Assembly (NCBI RefSeq): GCF_022352055.1
Contig: NZ_JAKRWM010000010.1
Location: 62,001-126,000, forward strand
Source of the DNA: Cohnella mopanensis
GTDB lineage: Bacteria; Bacillota; Bacilli; Paenibacillales; Paenibacillaceae
Direction: 5' to 3'
Length of the DNA stretch: 64,000 nucleotides
Below, in pieces: positions 45,439-54,041 of the stretch. Both the position numbers and the translations under genes were made by a program. The notes below the pieces were generated by a model. It did no database searches, had not been told where the DNA came from, and worked only from the letters and a program-made list of their open reading frames with translations. Positions within the stretch are counted from its first letter, which is position 1, and every line of letters begins with the position of its first letter.

Positions 45439-47280
45439 TTAAACTCCGGTTTCAGCCATGCGGCGTTGTTTCTCGGATCTGTCTCGCTCGCTTTTGTTCA
45501 ATACTTTCTTCCGCAGGCGAATGCTCTTCGGCGTAATTTCGCACAGCTCGTCGTCGTTCAAATATTCAAGCGCTTCTTCGAGCGACATCAGACGAGGCGA
45601 TTTCAATTTAACCGTTTCTTCCTTATTGGCCGTACGGATGTTGTTTAGCGCCTTTTCTTTACAAATATTGACGATGATGTCGTTATCACGCGTATGCTCG
45701 CCGACGATCATGCCTTCATATACGTCCATACCTGGCTCAAGGAACAAAATTCCGCGATCCTCTACGGACATCATACCATACATAGTCGTTTTTCCCGTTT
45801 CGCTCGCGATGAGTACGCCTTGATGACGTCCGCCAACTTGACCGCCGACCATTGGGCCGTAGTTGTCGAAGGCATGGTTCATAACGCCGTATCCACGCGT
45901 TAAAGTCAAGAAATTCGTGCGGTAGCCGATCAATCCGCGGGCAGGGATCAGGAATTCCAGTCGAACTTGGCCCGTGCCGTTGTTGATCATGTTGACCATC
46001 TCGGCTTTGCGCGTACCCAAGCTCTCCATAACGGAACCCATGCTCTCTTCCGGAACGTCGATCAACAAGCGCTCGATCGGTTCGCTCTTCACGCCGTCGA
46101 CCACTTTAAGAATAACTTCCGGCTTGGACACTTGGATCTCGAAGCCTTCACGGCGCATGTTCTCGATCAAGATACTCAAATGCAATTCACCGCGACCGCT
46201 TACGATAAATGCGTCCGGGCTGTCCGTCTCTTCAACTCTCAAGCTGACGTCGGTTTCGATTTCTTTGAACAAACGTTCACGCAGTTTACGCGACGTTACC
46301 CATTTTCCTTCACGTCCGACGAATGGGCTGTTATTGACCAAGAAAGTCATTTGCAGGGTCGGTTCATCAATGGCTAGTACCGGCAAAGCCTCAGGATTAG
46401 CCGGATCTGCAATCGTTTCGCCAATGTTGATTTCTTTCAAGCCGGCGATCGCTACGATATCTCCCGCAGCCGCTTCTTCGACTTCGATACGCTTCAGGCC
46501 TTGGAAGCCGAATAGTTTCTCGATACGGGCCTGTTTAACGACGCCTTCGCGGTCGATGACCGCAACGACTTGACCTTGTTGAATACGTCCGCGGTTAACG
46601 CGACCGATCGCAATACGACCCATGTATTCGTTGTAGTCGAGTAGAGTAACAAGGAATTGTAACGGTTCGTCCGGGTTTTCCTTAGGGGATGGAATATGTT
46701 CGAGAATCATCTCGTATAACGGCTCCATCGTTTCTTTCAGGTCATCCGGCGTGTTGCCGGCAATTCCGTTAAGACCAGAAGCGTATACGACAGGGAATTC
46801 CAGTTGGTCATCGGACGCTTCCAGCTCAATGAACAGCTCGAGAACTTCGTCGACGACTTCGACTGGACGCGCGGCTGGACGGTCGACTTTATTTACGACG
46901 ACAACCGGCGTTAACCCTTGTTGCAACGCTTTGCGCAATACGAATTTCGTTTGCGGCATACAGCCTTCGAACGCGTCAACGACCAGAAGAACGCCGTCAA
47001 CCATTTTCATGATCCGTTCTACTTCTCCGCCGAAGTCGGCGTGTCCCGGTGTATCAACGATGTTGATCAGCGTATCTTTGTAATTAATAGCCGTGTTTTT
47101 CGCCAAGATCGTAATGCCGCGTTCTCTTTCGATGTCATTGGAATCCATTGCACGATCTTGAAGCTGCTCATTGTCGCGGAATGTTCCGGATTGACGCAGC
47201 AATTGGTCAACCAGTGTTGTTTTACCATGGTCAACGTGGGCAATAATTGCGATATTACGAATTTTGTCTCTTGAATGCAT
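45439..47280 (-). CDS. typA: Ribosome-associated GTPase BipA/TypA
   Basis: A 613-residue translational GTPase. G1 IIAHVDHGKTTLVDQLL, G2 region ERGITILAKNTAI, G3 DTPGHADF, G4 NKVDRPAA, then EF-G-like domains (FLVNNSPFVGREGKWVTSRKLRERL, SGRGELHLSILIENMRREGFE) and the BipA-specific C-terminal domain (RGLIGYRTNFLTLTRGYGVMNHAFD). BipA assists 50S assembly, mainly under cold or stress. Corresponds to ylaG of the B. subtilis yla locus. Confidence 0.97.
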   Translation of the reverse strand: MHSRDKIRNIAIIAHVDHGKTTLVDQLLRQSGTFRDNEQLQDRAMDSNDIERERGITILAKNTAINYKDTLINIVDTPGHADFGGEVERIMKMVDGVLLVVDAFEGCMPQTKFVLRKALQQGLTPVVVVNKVDRPAARPVEVVDEVLELFIELEASDDQLEFPVVYASGLNGIAGNTPDDLKETMEPLYEMILEHIPSPKENPDEPLQFLVTLLDYNEYMGRIAIGRVNRGRIQQGQVVAVIDREGVVKQARIEKLFGFQGLKRIEVEEAAAGDIVAIAGLKEINIGETIADPANPEALPVLAIDEPTLQMTFLVNNSPFVGREGKWVTSRKLRERLFKEIETDVSLRVEETDSPDAFIVSGRGELHLSILIENMRREGFEIQVSKPEVILKVVDGVKSEPIERLLIDVPEESMGSVMESLGTRKAEMVNMINNGTGQVRLEFLIPARGLIGYRTNFLTLTRGYGVMNHAFDNYGPMVGGQVGGRHQGVLIASETGKTTMYGMMSVEDRGILFLEPGMDVYEGMIVGEHTRDNDIIVNICKEKALNNIRTANKEETVKLKSPRLMSLEEALEYLNDDELCEITPKSIRLRKKVLNKSERDRSEKQRRMAETGV

Positions 47281-47359
47281 ATTTCCACTCCTCGTTTATC
47301 TCTGGTTCCCCAGGCGGCTTGAGCCTTTTACTCTAGGGTTCTCTAAATCCACAAAACAA

Positions 47360-47382
47360 AACGCCGACTCGAGGCCGACGTT
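47360..47382 (-). terminator. Probable terminator of the gene at 47507
   Basis: On the minus strand AACGTCGGC and GTCGGCGTT pair (two G-U pairs) around CTCGA, followed by a T-rich GTTTTGTTTTG. It lies between the 47507-47989 gene and typA. Confidence 0.6.
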
Positions 47383-47506
47383 AATTAGCATCACCGGTAC
47401 GATTGACACAGCGTGATCCAAAAGTCTTCAACTGGTCCTCAACCATTCTATTATACGCTAGAAGAGTCGAAAAGCCAACTATTTAAATTGCGTCAGGCAA
47501 ACAAAC

Positions 47507-47989
47507 TTACCAAGATCTTGGCCGACGAACGACAAGCCATACTCCGAAACCGATCAAAGCAGCTGCAAATAAGTAAATTCCCCATGTCCACAACAAGGTC
47601 ATGAAGAACAGTACGAGCGAAATAACCGCCAACCCTATCGCGATGGACCAAATTTGCTTGTTACGGCTATAACCGAATACGTGGTATTCATATAACCCGA
47701 CAGCGATGGCAAACAAAAAGAAAGGCCATAAATATTTCATGGAGCCCCATCCGAACCAATTGCCGATCAACAGAATGATCGATACCACCGTTAATATTCC
47801 CGCGGGAATCAAAGTGATAGACGGAACCATGCGACCAAAATAAAGAACGTGAAGCAACAAACCGGGAATTAAGATAAAAAGCGGCCAAAATACGGCCCCG
47901 ATAAACGCGAAGACTCCTAATTTACCTAGAAGAATTATCAATCCAACAGCCACGACGCCGATTCCGACTGCGGCGGATTGTCTGTTCAC
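47507..47989 (-). CDS. LiaF N-terminal-like / DUF5668 membrane protein
   Basis: A 160-residue protein with about six short hydrophobic helices arranged in pairs (GIGVVAVGLIILLGKLG, FWPLFILIPGLLLHVLYF, and again WPFFLFAIAVGLYEYHVFGY). The repeated W-P-x-x-x-I/A pattern is typical of the membrane domain of LiaF-type proteins and DUF5668. No cytoplasmic effector domain is present. Function unknown. Confidence 0.65.
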   Translation of the reverse strand: MNRQSAAVGIGVVAVGLIILLGKLGVFAFIGAVFWPLFILIPGLLLHVLYFGRMVPSITLIPAGILTVVSIILLIGNWFGWGSMKYLWPFFLFAIAVGLYEYHVFGYSRNKQIWSIAIGLAVISLVLFFMTLLWTWGIYLFAAALIGFGVWLVVRRPRSW

Positions 47990-48129
47990 GATGGCTCCCC
48001 CACTTCATTCCATTCTCTGCACGCCTCAAGTTGCGCGGCGTGACATTTATTCCTTTAGTTTAATGGAAGTCCGGGGAAAAAACTAGTTCATGAAAGCAAA
48101 ATTTTCCCTAAAGCGCTTTAATGCGCGAT

Positions 48130-48816
48130 TTACCCGCTTAAATCGCCATTGCCGGCTTTGCTGCGTCGACGCAATATTAATGCAATGATAATCAGCATGC
48201 TTACCGTTAGAAACGGGATTAACCTTTCATACTCAGGCTGAAGCAGTTCCATGTAACGTAGCAGTCCGGGATCTCCCATTGCCATTTCGGCCGCCGTATA
48301 ACCAAGTAAAGCTCCGCCCAAATACAGTAGTCCGGGCAATCGATCCAATATACGAATAATAAACGAGCTACCCCAAATAATAATCGGGATACTCATGACG
48401 ATTCCGATGACTAGCATGGCAATATCACCGTTCGCTACCGCAGCTACCGCAAGCACGTTGTCCAGGCTCATGACGAAATCCGCGACTACGATTGTCCATA
48501 TAGCTCCCGCCAACGTGGAGGCAGCTTGCGTATGGGCGGTTTTCTCCTTATTGTCGAGCAGCAGTTGCAAGGCAATGACCAGTAGAAGTATCGCTCCGGC
48601 TGTTTGGAGGAATGGAATATGAAGCAACGTGATCGCACCTAAGGTCAACACCACTCGAAGCCCAATAGCCGCTAACGCCCCCCACCAGACAGCCTTGCGC
48701 CTTTGATCTTCCGGCAATCTGCGACCGGCCATCGCTATAACGATAGCGTTATCGCCACTTAAAAGTAAATTAATCATGACGATTTCCAAAAAAACGAAAA
48801 ATGTTTCCATTTCCAT
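48130..48816 (-). CDS. TerC-family integral membrane protein (YjbE-type)
   Basis: A 228-residue protein with seven membrane helices, starting MEMETFFVFLEIVMINLLLSGDNAIVIAMA; ATG 48816 has AGAGGGGG upstream and is preferred to a start at 48873. The two TerC acidic motifs, LLSGDNAIVIAM and FVMSLDNVLAVAA, are present. TerC proteins in B. subtilis export manganese and metallate secreted enzymes. It is divergent from a second TerC gene, with 121 bp between. Confidence 0.9.
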   Translation of the reverse strand: MEMETFFVFLEIVMINLLLSGDNAIVIAMAGRRLPEDQRRKAVWWGALAAIGLRVVLTLGAITLLHIPFLQTAGAILLLVIALQLLLDNKEKTAHTQAASTLAGAIWTIVVADFVMSLDNVLAVAAVANGDIAMLVIGIVMSIPIIIWGSSFIIRILDRLPGLLYLGGALLGYTAAEMAMGDPGLLRYMELLQPEYERLIPFLTVSMLIIIALILRRRSKAGNGDLSG

Positions 48817-48937
48817 GCGGACACCCCCTCTTACCAGTTTTATGTACAAGCCGAAGCGGATATGTGGGCACATTTTTGAATCTATTCCGAAAATAGGACG
48901 TATTACTGCTTGATTAATATAGAGGAGGGACTAAATC

Positions 48938-49681
48938 GTGGAACTATTCGGGTGGGATTTGCTTAGCGTGGACTTCTGGTCCATCTTGTTGACGATCGTA
49001 TTCATCGATCTTCTGCTAGCAGGCGACAACGCAATCGTAATCGGTCTCGCAGCCAGAAATTTGCCGAAGAACGTACAGAAAAAAGCAGTCCTTTGGGGAA
49101 CGGCAGGAGCCGTTATCATTCGAATCGTTGCAACCATGCTCGTCGTATCCTTACTCAAGATTCCGTTCTTGCTTGCCATCGGTGGCATATTGCTGCTATG
49201 GATCGCCTACAAGCTGCTCGTACAAGAAGATTCGCACGGGGACATCAAGCCTAGCTCGACGTTATGGGCGGCGATTCGAACGATTGTCATCGCGGATGCA
49301 GCCATGGGGCTTGATAACGTCATCGCGGTTGCCGGAGCGGCGCACGGAGATTATTTCTTGGTTATTCTCGGATTAATCATTAGCATCCCGATCGTCGTAT
49401 GGGGCAGTACCTTATTCATTAAAATCATTGAAAAATTCAAATGGATCATATATCTAGGTTCTGGAGTCCTTGCCTATACGGCCGCCAAAATGATCACGCA
49501 CGAGGGAGAGTTCAAAGCTTACTTCGTCGCCAATCCCGTGTTCACTTGGATATTCATCGCCACTCTAGTCGTATTGGTTATTGTTGCAGGCGTGTGGACG
49601 AATGCGATTCAAGCGAGGAAAGTCCAGCAAAAAAAGCCCGCTCCGCCGCTCGTCGCCAAAAAAAGCCGTGAAACGCATTAA
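48938..49681 (+). CDS. TerC-family integral membrane protein (second copy)
   Basis: A 247-residue paralogue of the divergent neighbour with LLAGDNAIVIGLAARNLPKNVQKKAVLWG and AAMGLDNVIAVAGAAHGDY as the two acidic motifs, plus a longer basic C-terminus (ARKVQQKKPAPPLVAKKSRETH). GTG start behind GGAGGG. Metal export, probably manganese, is inferred from the family. The stop codon lies in the stem of a strong terminator. Confidence 0.9.
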   Translation: MELFGWDLLSVDFWSILLTIVFIDLLLAGDNAIVIGLAARNLPKNVQKKAVLWGTAGAVIIRIVATMLVVSLLKIPFLLAIGGILLLWIAYKLLVQEDSHGDIKPSSTLWAAIRTIVIADAAMGLDNVIAVAGAAHGDYFLVILGLIISIPIVVWGSTLFIKIIEKFKWIIYLGSGVLAYTAAKMITHEGEFKAYFVANPVFTWIFIATLVVLVIVAGVWTNAIQARKVQQKKPAPPLVAKKSRETH

Positions 49682-49697
49682 TGCGTTTCACGGCTTT
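49662..49697. terminator. Strong terminator after the second TerC gene
   Basis: AAAGCCGTGAAACGCAT and ATGCGTTTCACGGCTTT form a perfect 17-bp stem with a TA loop. It is symmetrical and can serve thiI (minus strand, stop at 49724) as well. Confidence 0.9.
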
Positions 49698-49723
49698 CTC
49701 TATTGATTGAGCTATATGGCAGC

Positions 49724-50950
49724 TTAGAACCAAGCGTCTTCTTCCTTGGATTCCCCGGCAGGCGCTTCTACTCCGTCTTCCCTCAGCACTAGCACTTCGG
49801 TTCCTTGTACGGCTTCATCGATTAATCGTTCGAGCTCCTCCCCCATATGAGCTTCTATGCGCTCTACAAGCGTAAGATTCGGCTGGGTTGCTGGAGATTT
49901 AGGCACGAATAACGTGCAACAATCCTCGAACGGCAATATAGAAGTTTGGAACGTCCCTATGCGCTCCGCGCAATCGATAATATCCTGCTTGTCCATCATG
50001 ACAAGCGGGCGAAGTAACGGTAACGAGGACGATCTTCCGATCACGTTCATGCTTCCAAGCGTTTGGCTGGCTACCTGCCCAAGGCTATCACCGGTCACGA
50101 TCGCTAAGGCTCCGTTCTCCTCTGCCAATCGCTCCGTTATTTTCAGCATGCTCCGTCTCATTAACGTAATGATCAGGCTATCGTGCCCGGATTGAGCGAG
50201 CTTCGTCTGGAGCTCTGTGAAGGGCACGAGATGCAGTTTGATTTTGCCGCTATAATAAGCCAATCTCTTCGCGAGGGTAATGACCTTCTCTTTTGCTTGT
50301 TCGCTTGTAAAAGGATAGCTATGGAAATGGACGGCTTCGATTTTCAAGCCTTTTCTCATCGCCATCCAACCCGCCACCGGACTATCGATGCCTCCCGAGA
50401 GCAGAAGCATGCCTTTCCCGTTCATGCCGAGAGGAAACCCTCCGGCCGCTTTCTCGACCTCGCAGTAAATATATGCACTTTCGTGCTGAATATCGATCTT
50501 AAGCTCGACATCGGGCGCTCGAACGTCCACTTTCAGATCGGGGGTGTTGCGCAGCACATGGGCACCGACCAAATGATTCATTTCTATGGAATCGTGCGGG
50601 TACTGCTTCCATCCCCGTTTGACGGATACCTTAAAGGTTTTGGGTTCGGTTTTTAAGCTTCTCATCATTTGGAGCGAAGTTTCGCGAATCGCTTCCAGAT
50701 CGTGCTTCGAGCTAATTACGGGGCTATAGGTTTGAATTCCGAAAATATCCTTCAACCGGTCGCTAACTTGCTCGTAGCTCTCGCCGTTTAGATGAATGTA
50801 AACTCGCGCATAACCTCTTACGTATTCCAGCTTAGGCATTGCTTTTAACGCCGATTTGATCCGGGTGAGCAACATCGCCTCGAAACGGTTGCGGTTACGT
50901 CCTTTGATTGTAATTTCCCCGAATCTGACCAGTACGAGATCGTATTTCAT
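49724..50950 (-). CDS. thiI: tRNA 4-thiouridine synthase ThiI
   Basis: A 408-residue protein with an N-terminal ferredoxin-like and THUMP domain (LVRFGEITIKGRNRNRFE, LEYVRGYARVYIHL), then a PP-loop AANH domain with LLLSGGIDSPVAGWMAMRKGL. It adenylates tRNA U8 for sulfur transfer. The C-terminal rhodanese domain of the E. coli protein is absent, as in Bacillus, where a dedicated desulfurase passes sulfur directly. That desulfurase gene overlaps it by 4 nt. Confidence 0.95.
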   Translation of the reverse strand: MKYDLVLVRFGEITIKGRNRNRFEAMLLTRIKSALKAMPKLEYVRGYARVYIHLNGESYEQVSDRLKDIFGIQTYSPVISSKHDLEAIRETSLQMMRSLKTEPKTFKVSVKRGWKQYPHDSIEMNHLVGAHVLRNTPDLKVDVRAPDVELKIDIQHESAYIYCEVEKAAGGFPLGMNGKGMLLLSGGIDSPVAGWMAMRKGLKIEAVHFHSYPFTSEQAKEKVITLAKRLAYYSGKIKLHLVPFTELQTKLAQSGHDSLIITLMRRSMLKITERLAEENGALAIVTGDSLGQVASQTLGSMNVIGRSSSLPLLRPLVMMDKQDIIDCAERIGTFQTSILPFEDCCTLFVPKSPATQPNLTLVERIEAHMGEELERLIDEAVQGTEVLVLREDGVEAPAGESKEEDAWF

Positions 50951-52125
50951 TTCGAATTCCTCTCTAACGGCTTCAGCTCAGCCACAACTCTTTTTAGCCT
51001 ATCGCCTAATATTTCGATGTCTTCCATCGTGTGTTCGTCCCCGAAGCTTATCCGGATACTCCCTGATGCCCGATCGGCGTCTTGCCCCATCGCGAGCAGC
51101 ACTCGGCTTGGCTGCAAGCTCTTGGAAGAGCAAGCAGACTGGGAAGACACGAGTATGCCATGTTTCTCCAGCATATGAATGATAACTTCCGGACGCATAC
51201 CCGGATACGAGAAATTAACAATATGGGGAGCTGCGCCCGTTTCGCCATCGGCTTCGTCCGAATGTACTCCGTTAAAGAGAAGTTCAGGAATATCGCCTAC
51301 GATATGCAGCAATCTCCGTCTAATCGCATACATTCGTTCGCGTCGCGCCTCTTGACTCTCTACCGCCAGTCTAAGCGCTTGAGACATCGCGACTATCCCG
51401 GGTACGTTATGCGTTCCCGAACGCGTGCCTTGCTCTTGATCTCCGCCGCTAAGGAGCGGGGAGAGCTCATTCCCGCTCTTCACGAGCAGAAACCCCAATC
51501 CTTTAGGGCCCCCGAACTTGTGCGCCGAGCCGCTATATAAGTCGACACCCCATTCCTTCCAAGAGAAAGGAACCTTTCCGACCGCTTGCACGCCATCGAC
51601 GTGAAACCGTACGTGCGGAAATTCGCCCAGTAATTGGCCGATCTCGCGAATGGGTTGAACGACGCCGGTTTCATTATTGACCTGCATAATGCTTACTAGC
51701 ACGGTATCTTTCCTTATCGCGTTCGCAACGTCTTCCGGACGAATTTTCCCTTGTCGATCAACGGGCAAAATCGTCGTATGGATTCCGAACGTCTCAAGCT
51801 GACGAAAGCTTTCGAATACGGAAGCATGCTCAATCGCGGACGTAATGATATGTTTGCTTGATCTGGCGACTTTATTGACCGAGCCTTTAATAGCCAGATT
51901 ATTGCTTTCCGTACCCCCGGAAGTAAACACGACCTCTCCGGGCTCCGATCCCATTCTGTCGCTAATGCTGGCCCTTGCTCGATCAATCAGCTTCATCGCC
52001 TCGGCGCCGGACTTATGCAAGGCCGCGGGGTTAGCATAATGAAGCTTCATCAGCTCGCTCATCGTCTGGATCACCATCGGCAACATAGGCGTAGAAGCGC
52101 TATGATCATAATAATACGTTTTCAT
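50947..52125 (-). CDS. Cysteine desulfurase (NifZ/IscS-like partner of ThiI)
   Basis: A 392-residue class V aminotransferase-fold PLP enzyme. Seen are YYYDHSASTPM, VVFTSGGTESNNLAIKG, HVDGVQAVGKVP, the PLP lysine region YSGSAHKFGGPKGLGFL, and the persulfide cysteine in LVSSQSACSSKS (about Cys328). It delivers sulfur for 4-thiouridine; the 4-nt overlap with thiI makes this partner call strong. It corresponds to nifZ-thiI (yrvO-like family) in Bacillus. Confidence 0.94.
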   Translation of the reverse strand: MKTYYYDHSASTPMLPMVIQTMSELMKLHYANPAALHKSGAEAMKLIDRARASISDRMGSEPGEVVFTSGGTESNNLAIKGSVNKVARSSKHIITSAIEHASVFESFRQLETFGIHTTILPVDRQGKIRPEDVANAIRKDTVLVSIMQVNNETGVVQPIREIGQLLGEFPHVRFHVDGVQAVGKVPFSWKEWGVDLYSGSAHKFGGPKGLGFLLVKSGNELSPLLSGGDQEQGTRSGTHNVPGIVAMSQALRLAVESQEARRERMYAIRRRLLHIVGDIPELLFNGVHSDEADGETGAAPHIVNFSYPGMRPEVIIHMLEKHGILVSSQSACSSKSLQPSRVLLAMGQDADRASGSIRISFGDEHTMEDIEILGDRLKRVVAELKPLERNSK

Positions 52126-52236
52126 TCGTAATCCCCATTCTGCCGTACACGAGATTATTCATAATAAAAGGACCAATAACGGGAGCAGGCCCATGGCCTC
52201 CCCCCGTCTTGATCCCCGTAAGTGATGTAAGTCAGA

Positions 52237-52917
52237 TTAGACGCCCCATTGGTTAGACGCATTCACAACCTTGCGGACGTAATTTTGCGTCTCCGTAGGC
52301 AACAAATGAAGGTTTGCCGCGAGCTCTTGATCGTTGTGGATTCCCGTTCGGTCAACGCGACCCGGACCCGCGTTATAAGCGGCTAACGCGGTAGACACAT
52401 TGCCATCGTATTTGCGCAGCAAATACGACAAAAATCTGGTGCCGCCATCGATATTCTGGGCTGGATCGAAGGAATCGGTTACTCCTAATCCGCGAGCCGT
52501 ATCGTCCATCAACTGCATGAGTCCTTTGGCGCCAGCCGAGGAAACAGCATTCGGATTAAAGGAGGATTCCGATTGGATCACGCCTTTGATCAGTGCAGGA
52601 TCGACGCCATACTTAGCACCAGCCATCGTAATCAGATCATCGTAGGCCGAGGACGAACCTTGGTCTCCGGTCAACGCTCCTCCCCAAGAAGCGGTAGGCA
52701 TTGCAAAAGACGATAGGCCGCTCAACTGCGACATTAAACCGCTCGATGATTGCTGGCTGGAATCCGCAGACGTATACTGGCTCAGCAACATCTGGAATAA
52801 ACCGTTGCCATCGCTTGCCGTTCCATCGGTTGATGCGGAGCTTAAAGGGTTCATCTCCGTCATCCATTGCGTGAGAAGCATTTGCTTCAGTATTCGTGGA
52901 TCCGTCGATACATTCAC
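52237..52917 (-). CDS. Lytic transglycosylase with SLT domain
   Basis: A 226-residue protein with a disordered Ser/Gln-rich N-terminal half and a C-terminal SLT domain. Catalytic Glu and motif: [38 protein letters not shown], then [38 protein letters not shown] and [12 protein letters not shown]. It would cleave peptidoglycan glycan strands with anhydro-muramic ends. No conventional signal peptide is visible, as in B. subtilis YjbJ-like proteins, so its export route is unclear. GTG start behind GGGAG. Confidence 0.88.
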   Translation of the reverse strand: MNVSTDPRILKQMLLTQWMTEMNPLSSASTDGTASDGNGLFQMLLSQYTSADSSQQSSSGLMSQLSGLSSFAMPTASWGGALTGDQGSSSAYDDLITMAGAKYGVDPALIKGVIQSESSFNPNAVSSAGAKGLMQLMDDTARGLGVTDSFDPAQNIDGGTRFLSYLLRKYDGNVSTALAAYNAGPGRVDRTGIHNDQELAANLHLLPTETQNYVRKVVNASNQWGV

Positions 52918-53019
52918 GTCGGTTAGCTCCCGATAGTCATATTGTAAGTATATCCATTGTACAACAAACTACCGGAGTACGACTAGTCCCGACAAAAAAT
53001 GAAATCTCGTCCCTTAGAA

Positions 53020-53232
53020 CTATTTTTCCCCATTTGGCTTAAAGGTGAGGCAACAAGTTACGGATGATTGCTTGGCTGTGTCCTTGTGCGAGAAAAATTC
53101 ATCGGCGAATTCCTCATTCCATTGGTTGTTGGCATGGGAATCCACTTCAATTGTAATTTCTTGCGCCCCGCAACGGTTTCCTTGACCCCAATAAGAACAA
53201 TTGCTAACGCTGCACGCTACGCCACTCGGCAT
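53020..53232 (-). CDS. DUF1540 cysteine-rich small protein
   Basis: A 70-residue protein starting MPSGVACSVSNCSYWGQGNRCGAQEITIEVD and ending in VTCCLTFKPN. The Cys7, Cys12, Cys21 and later CC spacing is that of DUF1540, a possible metal-binding domain found in spore formers. Function unknown. It stands alone between the transglycosylase and the YpuI-like gene. Confidence 0.82.
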   Translation of the reverse strand: MPSGVACSVSNCSYWGQGNRCGAQEITIEVDSHANNQWNEEFADEFFSHKDTAKQSSVTCCLTFKPNGEK

Positions 53233-53313
53233 AATAAATCACCCCCCTGTCCTATTGTGTACCCTGTGAAGACGGGTATACGGACAGAGGGGTGGAGGTT
53301 GTAGGCATAAATG

Positions 53314-53814
53314 TTATTTAGCTTGGCTCTGCATGCGGCGATGCGTTAAGTAGTCGCTCTCGTAATAGGACAAATCATCGCGCAGTTCCTCGTAGACGCG
53401 GGAAATGCTTAGAATGATGTCACGCGCGACGCGAACCGGCTTCGTACGGAAGCGGATGGCATCTTGCCCGGTATACGCATAACGTCCATCCTCGGAATAA
53501 CATTCGTTTTTCGGATAGAAGAACGAATTTACACCATTGTGATACACATCGTATAATGCACGTTCCGCCAGATCGTTGTCGAAATTAGGACGTCTGAGTA
53601 CCGCACCGAGCTTCTCGTAAGCGACTTCGGAGAACACAAGCAAATGACGCAAATCGGACAATAACCCGCTGTAGAAAAGAGTACTATCTGGAATGTCTGC
53701 TTGTGCAAGCTGCTCAAGCGCGTTGTGGTTTAGGAATTGTTCAATCGGATCGATCGCCGCCTTCAACTTATCCCGACTTGATTCGGCAAGCGCTTTAATA
53801 TTAGTAGCTGGCAT
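53314..53814 (-). CDS. DUF3907 (YpuI-like) family protein
   Basis: A 166-residue cytoplasmic, mostly helical protein. Family stretches include FYSGLLSDLRHLLVFSEVAYEKLGAVLR, ERALYDVYHNGVNSFFYPKNECYSEDGRYAYTGQDAIRFR and LSISRVYEELRDDLSYYESDYLTHRRMQ. Conserved among Bacillales, role unknown. The 227 bp between it and the protease gene hold nothing I recognise. Confidence 0.8.
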   Translation of the reverse strand: MPATNIKALAESSRDKLKAAIDPIEQFLNHNALEQLAQADIPDSTLFYSGLLSDLRHLLVFSEVAYEKLGAVLRRPNFDNDLAERALYDVYHNGVNSFFYPKNECYSEDGRYAYTGQDAIRFRTKPVRVARDIILSISRVYEELRDDLSYYESDYLTHRRMQSQAK

Positions 53815-54041
53815 GGATTGTTCCCCTTTCCATTGTGCGAAACATATCTTTAAGGTATTAGATGGGTATCAAACTAAATAGTCTCGCTACAGGATCCGGC
53901 GAAACCTTATTCATCGTAACATATTTCCTGCGCAAACGGTACTGCCAAGGGTAAAAAGAACCGTATATTTTTGTGCTTTCTCCTTCATTCTAATGGACAA
54001 TGAACTCCCTTGCTTAAAGGGATACAAAGGAGAGGTGCAGG

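Noticed and set aside
48817..48937. Manganese (yybP-ykoY) riboswitch before the TerC genes
   Set aside because: The shared 121-bp intergenic region is too short to hold the RNA plus promoters, and the conserved loop motifs are not seen.
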